NCBI RefSeq assembly: GCF_019703835.1
Contig: NZ_AP023054.1
Location: 434,001-498,000, forward strand
Source: Thaumasiovibrio subtropicus
Lineage (GTDB): Bacteria > Pseudomonadota > Gammaproteobacteria > Enterobacterales > Vibrionaceae
DNA length: 64,000 nucleotides
Reading direction: 5' to 3'
In this document: one piece after another, positions 1 through 9,547 of the stretch
Layout of the letters: every line of letters begins with the position of its first letter
Numbering within the stretch: the first letter of the stretch is position 1
Translations under genes and position numbers: made by a program
Notes under the pieces: model-generated
Seen by the model: only the letters and a program-made list of their open reading frames with translations
The model's database searches: none
What the model was told of the DNA's origin: nothing

Positions 1-155
1 AAATTTTTGACGGCATGAGCCGAGTCAAAAAACAGCAAACGATTTATGCACCGCTTATGGAGCACATCGCGAGCAATGCTATCCATGCGTTAAGTATTAA
101 AGCTTTTACGCCTGATGAGTGGGCTCGTAACAAAAAGTTGATGTCGCTTTCCTAA
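1..155 (+). CDS. ibaG: BolA family protein IbaG, C-terminal part
   Basis: Only the last 50 codons are in the window, read from base 3 to a TAA at 153-155. The peptide begins [20 protein letters not shown], which matches the C-terminal half of the BolA/IbaG fold, where the F-x-G-x-S/R-v-k-R/K-Q loop precedes the last helix. IbaG (YrbA) is a small cytoplasmic BolA-like protein, known to interact with monothiol glutaredoxin and linked to acid stress and iron-sulfur metabolism. The immediate position before murA, with only nine bases between the stop and the murA start, is the usual arrangement in E. coli and Vibrio and suggests cotranscription. The start lies outside the window. Confidence 0.85.
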   Translation, partial: IFDGMSRVKKQQTIYAPLMEHIASNAIHALSIKAFTPDEWARNKKLMSLS

Positions 156-1421
<1,266 letters not shown>

Positions 1422-1445
1422 CGGCGTTGCTATTTCATAAAAAGG

Positions 1446-1480
1446 AAAGGCTTACCTTTGCAGGTAAGCCTTTTTGTTTG
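1446..1480 (+). terminator. Rho-independent terminator after murA
   Basis: The arms AAAGGCTTACC and GGTAAGCCTTT enclose a short loop and are followed by a run of T at 1472-1476. It lies 25 bases after the murA stop and between convergent murA and degS, and the A-rich left flank lets it serve degS on the minus strand as well. Confidence 0.85.
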
Positions 1481-1499
1481 TTCAACGTTTGCGTTAACT

Positions 1500-2564
1500 C
1501 TACGGCTCGTAAGGAATCTCGCCAATTGTCACTTCGAGTGTAAGAGGTTGGCCATCACGCAGCACCTTCATCGGGATAACGGCGCCAGGTCGCAGTTCTG
1601 TAACGATATCAAGAACGTTACGTTTGCCTTGTACTGCTTGGCCATTAATCTCCATCAAGATATCTTGTACTTTGAATCCGGCTTGGTTCGCTGGGCCGTT
1701 AGGATCCATACCAACCACGATAATGCCCTGTACTTGTTGTGAATCGAACATATGTGCCATTACTGGCGTTACATCACGGCCATCAATACCAATGTAGCCT
1801 CGAGTCACCCGACCATCGGCGATGAGTTTTTCCATAATTTTCGCGGTCAGGCGATAGGGGATAGCAAATGAAATGCCGTAGGTGTCGACATCATAGGCTT
1901 GTTGTAATGATGCCGTATTGATACCAACAAGCTCGCCGCGCGTGTTCACCAAGGCGCCGCCTGAGTTTCCGTTGTTGATAGCGGCGTCGGTTTGCAGGAA
2001 GTCTTGGCGGCCATAGGCACTTAATCCAGAACGCCCCGTTGCGGAGATAATGCCATAGGTTGTGGTTTGCCCTAAGTTATAGGGGTTGCCAATGGCGAGC
2101 ACGACGTCACCTACCGCTGGATTGTATTCGTCGTTACGCGGGATTACCGGCAGGTTATCGGCTTGAATTTTCAATACAGCGAGGTCAGTGAGTCGGTCTT
2201 TACCTAGTAACTGTGCGGTGAAAATGCGTCCATCTTGCAACGCAACAACAACTTGGTCAGCCTGCTCTACCACATGAAAATTGGTAACGATATAGCCCTT
2301 GTCGCTCATGATAACGCCAGAACCCAGCCCTTCGGTGTTAAGGAGAAGACGGTTGTTATTGCCGTAGCGGCGAGAGTAGATATTGACAACGGCTGGGGAC
2401 GCTCGTCGAACTGCGTAATTAAATGAGTACTGTGGAGCGAGTTCGGGTTCACTTGTTGGCAGTGAAAATGCAGGTGTTTTGGTTCGTAAATCCGGCATCG
2501 CAACTAGCAATATCGCTGCAGTGACAACGCCAAGTAGAACGGCGCGCGCAAAAAACCGAACCAT
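1500..2564 (-). CDS. degS: Site-1 serine protease DegS
   Basis: DegS is an inner-membrane-anchored periplasmic HtrA protease that senses misfolded outer-membrane porins through its PDZ domain and cuts the anti-sigma factor RseA, releasing sigma-E. The 354 residues start with an uncleaved N-terminal membrane anchor (about 5-24), followed by a trypsin-like domain with His97 (TNFHVVE), Asp127 (LTDLAVLK) and Ser201 (GNSGGALVN), almost the same numbers as in E. coli DegS, and one PDZ domain (about 250-345). Having a single PDZ domain and a membrane anchor separates it from the adjacent DegQ, which has two PDZ domains and a cleaved signal peptide. It sits 185 bases downstream of degQ in the same direction, as in E. 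coli, with a terminator in between. Confidence 0.97.
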   Translation of the reverse strand: MVRFFARAVLLGVVTAAILLVAMPDLRTKTPAFSLPTSEPELAPQYSFNYAVRRASPAVVNIYSRRYGNNNRLLLNTEGLGSGVIMSDKGYIVTNFHVVEQADQVVVALQDGRIFTAQLLGKDRLTDLAVLKIQADNLPVIPRNDEYNPAVGDVVLAIGNPYNLGQTTTYGIISATGRSGLSAYGRQDFLQTDAAINNGNSGGALVNTRGELVGINTASLQQAYDVDTYGISFAIPYRLTAKIMEKLIADGRVTRGYIGIDGRDVTPVMAHMFDSQQVQGIIVVGMDPNGPANQAGFKVQDILMEINGQAVQGKRNVLDIVTELRPGAVIPMKVLRDGQPLTLEVTIGEIPYEP

Positions 2565-2694
2565 TATCCTCTCCGAACTTAAATCAATATGTTAAAAGGC
2601 TGAGAATAGCATTCTCACTGGGGGAAATGTAGAAAAAAGCACGTATCCCAGCGACTTGAGTTCCAATCTTGCCAATTTGACATAAGGTTGAATG

Positions 2695-2722
2695 AAAAAA
2701 CGCCACCTATTTAGGTGGCGTT
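2695..2722 (-). terminator. Rho-independent terminator after degQ
   Basis: CGCCACCT at 2701-2708 pairs with AGGTGGCG at 2713-2720. On the minus strand the hairpin is followed by a run of six T (AAAAAA at 2695-2700 on the plus strand). It ends degQ transcription and implies that degS has its own promoter in 2565-2694. Confidence 0.85.
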
Positions 2723-2749
2723 GTTGATAAACGAACAAATACACGAGGT

Positions 2750-4108
2750 CTATCGCAGCATCAGATAGAGGTTTGTGTTGTCGCGTTGAACATTCAGGGC
2801 TATCGCACCGGAGCTACGTTCGAGTATTTTCCGCAGTTCACCGAGGTTGCTAATGCGTTTTCTGTTCACACCAATGATGACATCATCCGTCATCAGGCCA
2901 GCGCGCGCTGCAGGTGAACCCTCACGTACAGAGTCTACCTTGACGCCGCCATCGGTGTTGACTAGCTCCGCACCTTGTAATGCAGAATGTAGATTTTCAG
3001 CCGAGAGTCGGTTTTGTGATGACTCTTTCAAGGTCGCAGTAACGGTTAGGTTCTCACCATCGCGCAGGATACCGAGTTTGACCTCTTTGCCTGCGCCTAA
3101 GGTAGCGATTTTGGCGCGTAGCTCGCTAAAGCTACGAATCTTCTTACCATTGACAGAGATAATGATGTCACCTGCTTCTATCCCAGCGTCATCTGCGGCG
3201 GAGCCAGGGACAACTTGGCTGACAAAGGCGCCATGGTTGGTCTCGTAACCAAATGCTTCTGCGAGTTCAGAGGTTAGTTCACCCCCTTGTACACCTAACA
3301 TTCCGCGGCGCACTTCACCAAACTCTAAGATTTGATCAACGAGGTTAGAAGCCATGTTCGATGGGATGGCGAACCCGATCCCGACGTTACCGCCATTGGG
3401 ACCCAAAATCGCGGTGTTAATGCCGATCAGTTCACCGTTTAGATTAACTAGTGCGCCACCTGAGTTACCGCTGTTAATTGCGGCATCGGTTTGGATAAAG
3501 TTTTCGAAATTCTCTAAGTTCAAACCGCTTCGGCCGAGTGCCGAAATGATGCCAGACGTGACGGTTTGCCCTAAACCAAACGGATTACCGATGGCAACGG
3601 CAAAGTCACCGACGCGCAGTGAGTCTGAGTTTGAGACTTTAATTTCTGTGAGGTTCTCAAACTCATTGAGTTTAAGAAGCGCAATGTCTGACATGGCATC
3701 GCTGCCAATAAGATCAGCATCATATTCGCGGCCATCAAAAAGTTGGATGCGAATTTTGTCTGCACCATTGATCACATGGTGATTGGTGACAATATAGCCT
3801 TCTTTTGCATCAATAATGACGCCCGAACCTAGGCCGCGAAATGGCCGCTCACGGACTTGCTCTTCAGGGAACTCATCACCAAAAAAGAAGCGAAATGACT
3901 CGGGAAGACGTTGGCGAGAAACTTGTTTACCTTCAACGGCAATACTGACTACAGCGGGCGTTACTTGCTCAAGCATGGGGGCAAGGCTAGGTAATGATTG
4001 GCCGTTAACCGCCGTCGGTAAGGCTGCATGCGCAGGAAGGCTCGTGGCGAAAAGACCGGATAGGCCGAGTACCAAGGCACTCACTGCAAACAAAGGATTT
4101 TTCTTCAT
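2750..4108 (-). CDS. degQ: Periplasmic serine endoprotease/chaperone DegQ (DegP family)
   Basis: This HtrA-family enzyme degrades or refolds damaged proteins in the periplasm. The 452 residues have a Sec signal peptide ending near AHA (about 28), a protease domain with His111 (TNHHVI), Asp141 (SDIALLK) and Ser216 (GNSGGAL), and two PDZ domains (about 255-345 and 365-450). Length and the short LA loop fit DegQ better than the longer DegP, but many vibrios have a single member that does both jobs. It lies 86 bases after zapG on the same strand. The ATG at 4108-4106 has the Shine-Dalgarno sequence TGGAG seven bases upstream, and that sequence is buried in a long hairpin (4114-4157), listed separately, which suggests translational control. 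Confidence 0.95.
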   Translation of the reverse strand: MKKNPLFAVSALVLGLSGLFATSLPAHAALPTAVNGQSLPSLAPMLEQVTPAVVSIAVEGKQVSRQRLPESFRFFFGDEFPEEQVRERPFRGLGSGVIIDAKEGYIVTNHHVINGADKIRIQLFDGREYDADLIGSDAMSDIALLKLNEFENLTEIKVSNSDSLRVGDFAVAIGNPFGLGQTVTSGIISALGRSGLNLENFENFIQTDAAINSGNSGGALVNLNGELIGINTAILGPNGGNVGIGFAIPSNMASNLVDQILEFGEVRRGMLGVQGGELTSELAEAFGYETNHGAFVSQVVPGSAADDAGIEAGDIIISVNGKKIRSFSELRAKIATLGAGKEVKLGILRDGENLTVTATLKESSQNRLSAENLHSALQGAELVNTDGGVKVDSVREGSPAARAGLMTDDVIIGVNRKRISNLGELRKILERSSGAIALNVQRDNTNLYLMLR

Positions 4109-4113
4109 GTATC

Positions 4114-4157
4114 AACTCCAGTATCACAAGTGCTTGTATGACTTGTGTACTGGAGTT
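4114..4157 (-). promoter_or_regulatory. Long hairpin enclosing the degQ ribosome-binding site
   Basis: The plus-strand arm AACTCCAGTATCACAAGT (4114-4131) is complementary to ACTTGTGTACTGGAGTT (4141-4157) except for one unpaired base, giving 10 plus 7 base pairs around a nine-base loop. In the degQ mRNA, read on the minus strand, the second arm contains the TGGAG Shine-Dalgarno sequence (plus-strand CTCC at 4116-4119), seven bases before the degQ ATG. There is no T-run after the hairpin on the minus strand, so it does not look like a normal terminator. It could be an RNA switch that masks the ribosome-binding site, or a DNA palindrome bound by a regulator. Its function is inferred, not shown. 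Confidence 0.6.
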
Positions 4158-4194
4158 TAGTTCCGCATTTTTCAATGGGAAAGGCGGGATTAAA

Positions 4195-4689
4195 TTAACT
4201 TACCTTCTCTTTTGGCGCTTCAGGCTCGTCACGTTTTTCTTGCGAAGTTTCTCCGCTTAACAGACCGGTAGCTTCATCAGAGTAATCCTTGGGCGCCTGT
4301 GCGATAACCTCTTCTTCAGGGGCTTCTTCTGGCTGTGGCTCTTCTTTCTCTGCCGCTTCTGGCGTCTCATTTTCAACCGGAGTGAGGTGGCTGATACGTG
4401 CCGCAAAAGGGTTATCTTGTGCCGGTAAGTTAGGCATTAACTCCGTCGATGTTTTTGCCATATGCTGATACAGCTTGCTGTAATCTTTGGCGATGTTGTC
4501 CAATAGGCCTGCACTTTGGGCGAAGTGGTCAACGAGCTCTTGACGGTATTGCTCAAGTTCGTAGCGCGTTTTATCGAGATCTTTTTGAAGATCTTTTTGT
4601 TGTTTGGTTTTTCGAGAAAGCAAACGGGTAAGCAGTGCTCCGACTACAATACCGCCTGCAAAATAGAGTAGTGCATTGATGACAGTCAT
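4195..4689 (-). CDS. zapG: Cell-division/envelope protein ZapG (YhcB, DUF1043)
   Basis: The 164-residue protein has one N-terminal transmembrane helix (about 4-22, ending in a GALLTRLLSRK stretch), a coiled-coil region (about 28-85) and an acidic, Glu/Pro-rich C-terminal tail (about 105-164). This is the layout of YhcB/ZapG, an inner-membrane protein tied to cell width, division and envelope synthesis. The gene is divergent from zapE, with 95 bases between them, the same pairing as yhcB/yhcM next to degQ-degS in E. coli. The tail is longer and more acidic than in the E. coli protein (about 132 residues), which is the most variable part of the family. Confidence 0.9.
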   Translation of the reverse strand: MTVINALLYFAGGIVVGALLTRLLSRKTKQQKDLQKDLDKTRYELEQYRQELVDHFAQSAGLLDNIAKDYSKLYQHMAKTSTELMPNLPAQDNPFAARISHLTPVENETPEAAEKEEPQPEEAPEEEVIAQAPKDYSDEATGLLSGETSQEKRDEPEAPKEKVS

Positions 4690-4784
4690 AGTTTAACTCC
4701 TCAAGACTTAATCAGGAAAGCCTGTTGCGCCACTATACATGGTATACGGTCGCCATGGTAAACTTGATTGTATAAGGATGTGAC

Positions 4785-5906
4785 ATGGAGTTAGGTATGA
4801 CACCACTACAACGCTATCAGCAAGATTTACAACGAGAAGATTTTTTTGCTGATGCGGCACAAGCGCTCGCCGTTGAGAAATTAGACGACCTATATCAACG
4901 ACTGTTATCGCATACCGCAGTGTCAGCGTCGACAGAGAAGCGTGCGTGGTGGCAGCGGTTTAAAAAGGCGGCACCGATGGAAGTGAGTCCACCTAAGGGA
5001 CTCTATTTTTGGGGAGGGGTCGGTCGAGGTAAAACGTATCTGATGGACACGTTTTATGAGTGTTTGCCAACAGAACGAAAAATGCGCGCTCACTTCCATC
5101 GATTTATGCACCGTGTTCATCACGAACTGCAAAACTTCAGTGGCCAAAGTGATCCCCTTGAGGCGATCGCTGAGCAGTTTAAGCAAGAGACCGATATCAT
5201 TTGCTTTGATGAGTTTTTTGTTTCAGATATCACCGATGCGATGTTGCTGGGCACCTTGTTCGAGGCCTTGTTTACAAGAGGGATCTGTTTGGTGGCGACG
5301 TCCAATATTCCGCCCCAAGATCTCTATCGCAATGGTTTACAACGGGCTCGTTTCTTACCAGCGATAGCGTTAATTGAGAAGCATTGCGAGGTCGTCAATG
5401 TGGATGCGGGTATTGACTATCGTTTGCGCACTCTAGAGCAAGCGGAGATCTATCACTCGCCACTTGATGAAGCCGCGGCAGAAAATATGACACAGTACTT
5501 TCAACAGTTGAGTGTGGAGCCCACATCTGCGGGGAAGGCGGTGAATATCAATGATAGAGACTTACCGACCGTAAGAGAGTGTGATGGCGTGGTGCACTTC
5601 GAGTTTCATACCCTATGTGAAACGGCACGTAGCCACATCGACTATCTTGAGATTGCCCGTATTTACCACACAGTACTGCTGTCTAATGTCACGCAAATGA
5701 GTGAAAAACAAGATGATGCGGCGAGACGGTTCATTGCGATGGTAGATGAGTTCTATGAGCGAAATGTGAAACTGATTATTTCAGCAGAAGTTGCATTGGC
5801 TGACCTCTATACTGATGGCAGATTGACGTTTGAGTTTAAACGTTGTTGTTCTCGATTGATTGAGATGCAGAGTCATGATTATTTGGCTAAACCGCACATT
5901 CCTTAG
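4785..5906 (+). CDS. zapE: Cell division ATPase ZapE (AFG1-like)
   Basis: ZapE is a cytoplasmic AAA-type ATPase that associates with the Z-ring and reduces FtsZ ring stability under stress or late in division. The protein has Walker A GGVGRGKT (77-84), Walker B CFDEFFV (about 140-146) and the family motif VATSNIPP that follows sensor 1. Length (373) matches the family. Two starts are possible: ATG 4785 with AAGGA ten bases upstream, or the in-frame ATG 4797, after which the sequence TPLQRYQQDL looks like the conserved beginning of the family; I keep the first because of its ribosome-binding site. Downstream is the L13/S9 operon in the same direction, but with its own promoter. Confidence 0.93.
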   Translation: MELGMTPLQRYQQDLQREDFFADAAQALAVEKLDDLYQRLLSHTAVSASTEKRAWWQRFKKAAPMEVSPPKGLYFWGGVGRGKTYLMDTFYECLPTERKMRAHFHRFMHRVHHELQNFSGQSDPLEAIAEQFKQETDIICFDEFFVSDITDAMLLGTLFEALFTRGICLVATSNIPPQDLYRNGLQRARFLPAIALIEKHCEVVNVDAGIDYRLRTLEQAEIYHSPLDEAAAENMTQYFQQLSVEPTSAGKAVNINDRDLPTVRECDGVVHFEFHTLCETARSHIDYLEIARIYHTVLLSNVTQMSEKQDDAARRFIAMVDEFYERNVKLIISAEVALADLYTDGRLTFEFKRCCSRLIEMQSHDYLAKPHIP

Positions 5907-6067
5907 GCGGTGACAGGCCTTAGAAAACACGCAGAACAACAGCACATGAAAGCCGAGTTAGCCTATGCTGCGACAAGGCTGACGTACAATTTTGGCGCTT
6001 CTAGTGCGCGGAGGAAAAAAAGTCTGGTTTTTTTTAAAAATAAGGTGATTTTTTCTCCACACTTCTC

Positions 6068-6073
6068 TATAAT
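6068..6073 (+). promoter_or_regulatory. Probable -10 element for rplM-rpsI
   Basis: A perfect TATAAT stands 131 bases before the rplM start. No good -35 hexamer is visible 16-18 bases upstream (the best is TGATTT at 6046-6051), so the promoter may depend on upstream A/T-rich sequence (6018-6057 holds long T and A tracts), as ribosomal promoters often do. Confidence 0.45.
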
Positions 6074-6091
6074 CTCGCGACCCACAAACCT

Positions 6092-6170
6092 GTACGACTT
6101 TTCGTCGGGAGTACCCATCACTCGAAGGGGTGCGCTGGGCTCTGATACAGTGGGAGCGAAAGCTCCTTGA
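6092..6170 (+). ncRNA. Candidate structured leader of the L13/S9 operon
   Basis: Between the predicted transcription start and rplM the sequence can fold into at least two hairpins: GTACGAC-loop-GTCGGGAGTAC (about 6092-6115) and GGAGC-GAAA-GCTCC (6152-6165). The rplM-rpsI operon of E. coli is autoregulated through its leader by L13, and a similar role is possible here. I have no alignment to prove that this is the same structure. Confidence 0.35.
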
Positions 6171-6203
6171 AGTGAAACTATTTATAATCGGGTAATTCTT
6201 AGC

Positions 6204-6632
6204 ATGAAAACTTTCGTTGCTAAACCAGAAACTGTAAAACGTGACTGGTATGTTGTTGACGCTGAAGGTAAAACTTTAGGTCGTCTGGCTACTGAAATCG
6301 CATCACGCCTACGTGGTAAGCACAAGCCAGAGTACACTCCACATTGTGACACTGGTGACTACATCATCGTTATCAACGCTGAAAAAGTAGCTGTAACTGG
6401 TGCGAAGAAATCAGACAAGATGTACTGGCGTCACTCTGGTTTCCCTGGTGGTATCAAGTCTATCTCTTTTGAGAAGCTGATCGACCACAAACCAGAAATG
6501 GTTATTGAGCTTGCTGTTAAAGGCATGCTGCCAAAAGGTCCTCTAGGTCGCGCTATGTACCGTAAGCTGAAAGTTTACGCGGGTGCTGAGCACAACCACG
6601 CGGCACAACAGCCGCAAGTACTAGACATCTAA
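6204..6632 (+). CDS. rplM: 50S ribosomal protein L13
   Basis: The 142-residue protein is full length for bacterial L13, an early-assembling 50S subunit protein. It begins [20 protein letters not shown] and contains the family signature around [19 protein letters not shown] near the C-terminus. Codon use is strongly biased towards the preferred set, unlike the flanking zapE and petA, as expected for a highly expressed gene. It is followed by rpsI after 15 bases, the universal bacterial arrangement. Confidence 0.98.
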   Translation: MKTFVAKPETVKRDWYVVDAEGKTLGRLATEIASRLRGKHKPEYTPHCDTGDYIIVINAEKVAVTGAKKSDKMYWRHSGFPGGIKSISFEKLIDHKPEMVIELAVKGMLPKGPLGRAMYRKLKVYAGAEHNHAAQQPQVLDI

Positions 6633-6647
6633 TTGGGGATTAACACA

Positions 6648-7037
6648 ATGGCAGAACAATACTACGGCACTGGTCGTCGCAAAAGCTCAGCAGCTCGTGT
6701 TTTCATCAAGCCGGGCACTGGTAACATCGTAATCAACAAGCGTAGCTTGGATGAGTACTTTGGTCGTGAAACTGCTCGCATGGTTGTTCGTCAGCCTCTT
6801 GAGCTGGTTGAAATGACTGAGAAGCTTGACCTATACATCACTGTTTCTGGTGGTGGTATCACTGGTCAATCTGGTGCGATCCGTCACGGTATCACTCGCG
6901 CTCTAATGGAGTACGATGAGTCTCTACGTCCTGCACTACGTGCAGCTGGCTACGTGACTCGTGATGCACGTCGCGTTGAGCGTAAAAAAGTTGGTCTACG
7001 CAAAGCACGTCGTCGTCCACAGTTCTCGAAGCGTTAA
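6648..7037 (+). CDS. rpsI: 30S ribosomal protein S9
   Basis: This 129-residue protein is S9, which places its C-terminal tail near the P-site tRNA. It starts [18 protein letters not shown] and ends in the conserved basic tail [11 protein letters not shown], which contacts tRNA. I use the ATG at 6648 with GGGGAT upstream; an upstream in-frame TTG at 6633 would add five residues not found in the family. The gene ends at a hairpin terminator, so rplM-rpsI is a two-gene operon. Confidence 0.98.
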   Translation: MAEQYYGTGRRKSSAARVFIKPGTGNIVINKRSLDEYFGRETARMVVRQPLELVEMTEKLDLYITVSGGGITGQSGAIRHGITRALMEYDESLRPALRAAGYVTRDARRVERKKVGLRKARRRPQFSKR

Positions 7038-7075
7038 TTTTCCTTATTTGGAAGATTCGCTTACGCGAAGCGTTC

Positions 7076-7105
7076 AAAAACCCAGCCAATGGCTGGGTTT
7101 TTTTA
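7076..7105 (+). terminator. Rho-independent terminator after rpsI
   Basis: AAAAACCCAGCC, a three-base loop (AAT) and GGCTGGGTTTTTTT form a perfect GC-rich stem followed by seven T. It is 38 bases after the rpsI stop. Confidence 0.93.
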
Positions 7106-7646
7106 TATCTAATAATCAGTTGCGTCAAACGTAGCCACATGCTTTCTCAGTTGTTCTTCTCTAAAACCGGTCCTTCGGTAGCTCTCTCGCGTCCCGAGCT
7201 CTTCACCTAGTTTGGCTCATAGGGGAAGTGATTGTTTCGTATCCTAGCTTCAAGCGTTAGCGCATGGCTGGCTCTCACATCTTCAGGTAGCTAGCACAGA
7301 GGGAGCTGACGCAGTTATTCTCTCGATTGCGTTTCACTTAATTGCGACTAGACTTCCTTCTGCGGCATGAACAACAAATCACCACTTAGCTTGTTGGTCG
7401 CCCTAGTTAGCCATTTTATTAAGTGTGTACATGCATATTTTGGGTTGTGCTTTATTTGACCTGTTTCTGCATTTGCACGTAAAACCACAAAATGTTTACA
7501 GATATCACAAATGTTGCAAAAAGGTAGCTTAACCTTGTCAAAAAGTGGGGTCTTTTTTATGATTTGGTTAGGAAATAAGTGGTAGCATATTAAAAAAACA
7601 AACATCACATAAAATAATTCACTGTTAGCTGTCGCTCTAGGGACGT
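7106..7646. other. Long intergenic region without a convincing gene
   Basis: The stretch between the rpsI terminator and petA is about 590 bases. The left part (7121-7313) is flanked by TGCGTCA and its inverse TGACGCA and looks neither coding nor like a known RNA. The right part (7400-7640) is AT-rich, as promoters are. A 105-codon frame on the minus strand (7348-7665) has no recognisable family, no ribosome-binding site that I can see and a composition typical of non-coding AT-rich DNA. The petABC promoter should be here. Confidence 0.5.
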
Positions 7647-7691
7647 ATGGATGCACCACCGCCATGCGGGAGCAAATGGGAGTAAAATTGG

Positions 7692-8282
7692 ATGAGCAAT
7701 GCGCCAGTAAACCTTGGCCGTCGCCGATTTCTTACTGCAACCACTGCGGTTGTAGGAGGGGTTGGGGCTGCCGCCGTCGCTGTACCTTTCATAAAGTCAT
7801 GGAATCCGAGTGCCAAAGCCAAGGCGGCAGGTGCGCCGGTAGAGATCGATATCAGTAAAATTGAAGCCGGACAAATCATTCGTGCTGAATGGCGAGGCAA
7901 GCCTGTTTGGGTTGTGCGCCGTACAGACGATATTGTGCAAGGCTTAAGTGCTCACGCGAGCCAACTGCGTGATCCTGATTCCGATGAACCTCAACAACCG
8001 GAATACGCCAAGAATGCGTTTCGTTCTTTGAAACCAGAAATTTTTGTCGCGGTCGGTATTTGTACTCACCTAGGTTGCTCACCCACTTATTTACCTAACA
8101 GCTTTGAAGAGCAAGTCCAAGGTGTCTCCGCAGGCTTCTTCTGTCCTTGTCATGGTTCTAAGTTTGATATGGCAGGGCGTGTTTTCCAAAGTGTGCCAGC
8201 ACCTTTAAATCTGGTGGTACCGCCACACTCTTATATCAATGATCAGACAATTCTGGTCGGTGTTGATGAGGAGACTAGCTAA
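7692..8282 (+). CDS. petA: Ubiquinol-cytochrome c reductase, Rieske iron-sulfur subunit
   Basis: This subunit carries the 2Fe-2S cluster that takes the first electron from ubiquinol in the bc1 complex and passes it to cytochrome c1. The N-terminus has a twin-arginine motif (RRRFL, 10-14) followed by one hydrophobic segment (about 16-34), as in Tat-inserted Rieske proteins. Cluster ligands are seen as CTHLGC (Cys124, His126) and CPCHGS (Cys151, His154), with Cys129 and Cys153 available for the disulfide. It is 196 residues, the normal size. The start is ATG 7692 with GGGAG nine to thirteen bases upstream. The gene overlaps petB by one base. Confidence 0.97.
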   Translation: MSNAPVNLGRRRFLTATTAVVGGVGAAAVAVPFIKSWNPSAKAKAAGAPVEIDISKIEAGQIIRAEWRGKPVWVVRRTDDIVQGLSAHASQLRDPDSDEPQQPEYAKNAFRSLKPEIFVAVGICTHLGCSPTYLPNSFEEQVQGVSAGFFCPCHGSKFDMAGRVFQSVPAPLNLVVPPHSYINDQTILVGVDEETS

Positions 8283-9547
8283 TGAACGCAGTACTCGATT
8301 GGATAGAAAAACGTCTGCCAATGATGAATGCTTATAAAAAGCATTTGTCTGAATATCCAATGCCAAAAAACTTCAACTTTTGGTACTTGTTTGGCTCATT
8401 AGCCATGTTGGTCTTGGTCAATCAGATCATTACGGGCATTTGGCTCACCATGAATTACGTGCCTTCAGGTGAAGGTGCGTTTGCCTCCGTAGAGTACATC
8501 ATGCGCGATGTAGAGTACGGATGGTTATTACGCTACATGCATTCAACAGGGGCATCAGCCTTCTTTGTTGTTGTTTATCTACACATGTATCGCGGCCTTA
8601 TTTATGGCTCGTATCAAAAACCGAGAGAGCTGCTTTGGGTCTTCGGTATGCTTATTTTCTTGGTGCTGATGGCCGAAGCGTTTATGGGGTATCTGCTACC
8701 ATGGGGACAGATGTCATATTGGGGCGCGCAGGTCATTATTTCCCTATTTGGTGCGATTCCTGTTATCGGCGATGATTTAACCTTGTGGATCCGTGGTGAC
8801 TACGTGATCTCCGGGGCAACATTAAACCGTTTCTTTGCACTGCATGTGATAGCACTCCCGATTGTACTGTTGTTGCTGGTTGTGTTGCACGTGCTAGCAC
8901 TGCACGAGGTGGGCTCCAATAACCCTGATGGCATTGAAACTAAGCTACCTAAGGGCAGCAAGGGCGAGGATTACGAGACACAGTTTAAGTTTCACGATTA
9001 TTACAGTAAGAAGTACGATATTATCGATTCTATTCCTTTCCATCCGTATGGCACGGTGAAGGATATGGTGGGTATCGCTGTCTTCTTCTTCTTCTTCTGT
9101 TACGTCATTTTCTTCAACCCAGAAATGGGGGGATATTTCCTAGAGCCACCAAACTTTGAAGCGGCGAATCCTTTAAAAACGCCGGAACACATTGCCCCTG
9201 TTTGGTACTTCACTCCGTTTTACGCCATCTTGCGTGCCGTACCGCACAAGCTGTTGGGTGTTGTGGCAATGGGAGCGTCGATTGTCTTGCTCTTCCTATT
9301 GCCTTGGTTAGATCGCTGTAAAGTGCGCTCATATCGTTACCGCAGTAAGTTCCACTTAGCGAACATTGTGCAGTTCACTGTCTCCTTTATTGCTCTGGGT
9401 ATTTTAGGAGCTTTGCCTGCTACGCCAGTGTATACACTGCTTGCACAGATATTCAGCTTGGGTTACTTCATGTTCTTCGTTTTGCTTTTCTTCTATAGCA
9501 AGAACGAGGCAACGAGACCTTTACCAGAGAGGGTGACATTCAAATGA
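8282..9547 (+). CDS. petB: Ubiquinol-cytochrome c reductase, cytochrome b subunit
   Basis: Cytochrome b is the membrane core of the bc1 complex, holding two haems b and the two quinone sites. The 421-residue sequence has the N-terminal amphipathic helix, the haem-ligand histidine pairs in helices B and D (MHSTGASAFF and FALHVIALPIVLLLL regions), the Qo-site PEWY-type motif seen here as PVWYFTPFY near residue 310, and about eight to nine transmembrane helices. As in other gammaproteobacteria it is one continuous chain rather than split b6/subunit IV. It starts at an ATG overlapping the petA stop (TAATG) and overlaps petC by four bases, showing translational coupling. Confidence 0.97.
   Translation: MNAVLDWIEKRLPMMNAYKKHLSEYPMPKNFNFWYLFGSLAMLVLVNQIITGIWLTMNYVPSGEGAFASVEYIMRDVEYGWLLRYMHSTGASAFFVVVYLHMYRGLIYGSYQKPRELLWVFGMLIFLVLMAEAFMGYLLPWGQMSYWGAQVIISLFGAIPVIGDDLTLWIRGDYVISGATLNRFFALHVIALPIVLLLLVVLHVLALHEVGSNNPDGIETKLPKGSKGEDYETQFKFHDYYSKKYDIIDSIPFHPYGTVKDMVGIAVFFFFFCYVIFFNPEMGGYFLEPPNFEAANPLKTPEHIAPVWYFTPFYAILRAVPHKLLGVVAMGASIVLLFLLPWLDRCKVRSYRYRSKFHLANIVQFTVSFIALGILGALPATPVYTLLAQIFSLGYFMFFVLLFFYSKNEATRPLPERVTFK

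Noticed and set aside
5910..6170. 86-codon frame before rplM
   Set aside because: It covers the -10 box and the folded leader of the L13/S9 operon, and the peptide has no family features.
6633..6647. Earlier TTG start for rpsI
   Set aside because: It would add five residues not found in S9, and the ATG at 6648 has the family's exact N-terminus.
7497..7517. CRP-like site TGTTTACAGATATCACA before petA
   Set aside because: Only the right half (TCACA) agrees with the consensus; the left half lacks TGTGA.
7348..7665. 105-codon frame on the minus strand upstream of petA
   Set aside because: It starts inside the petA leader, has no ribosome-binding site that I can see, no recognisable family and a composition like AT-rich non-coding DNA.
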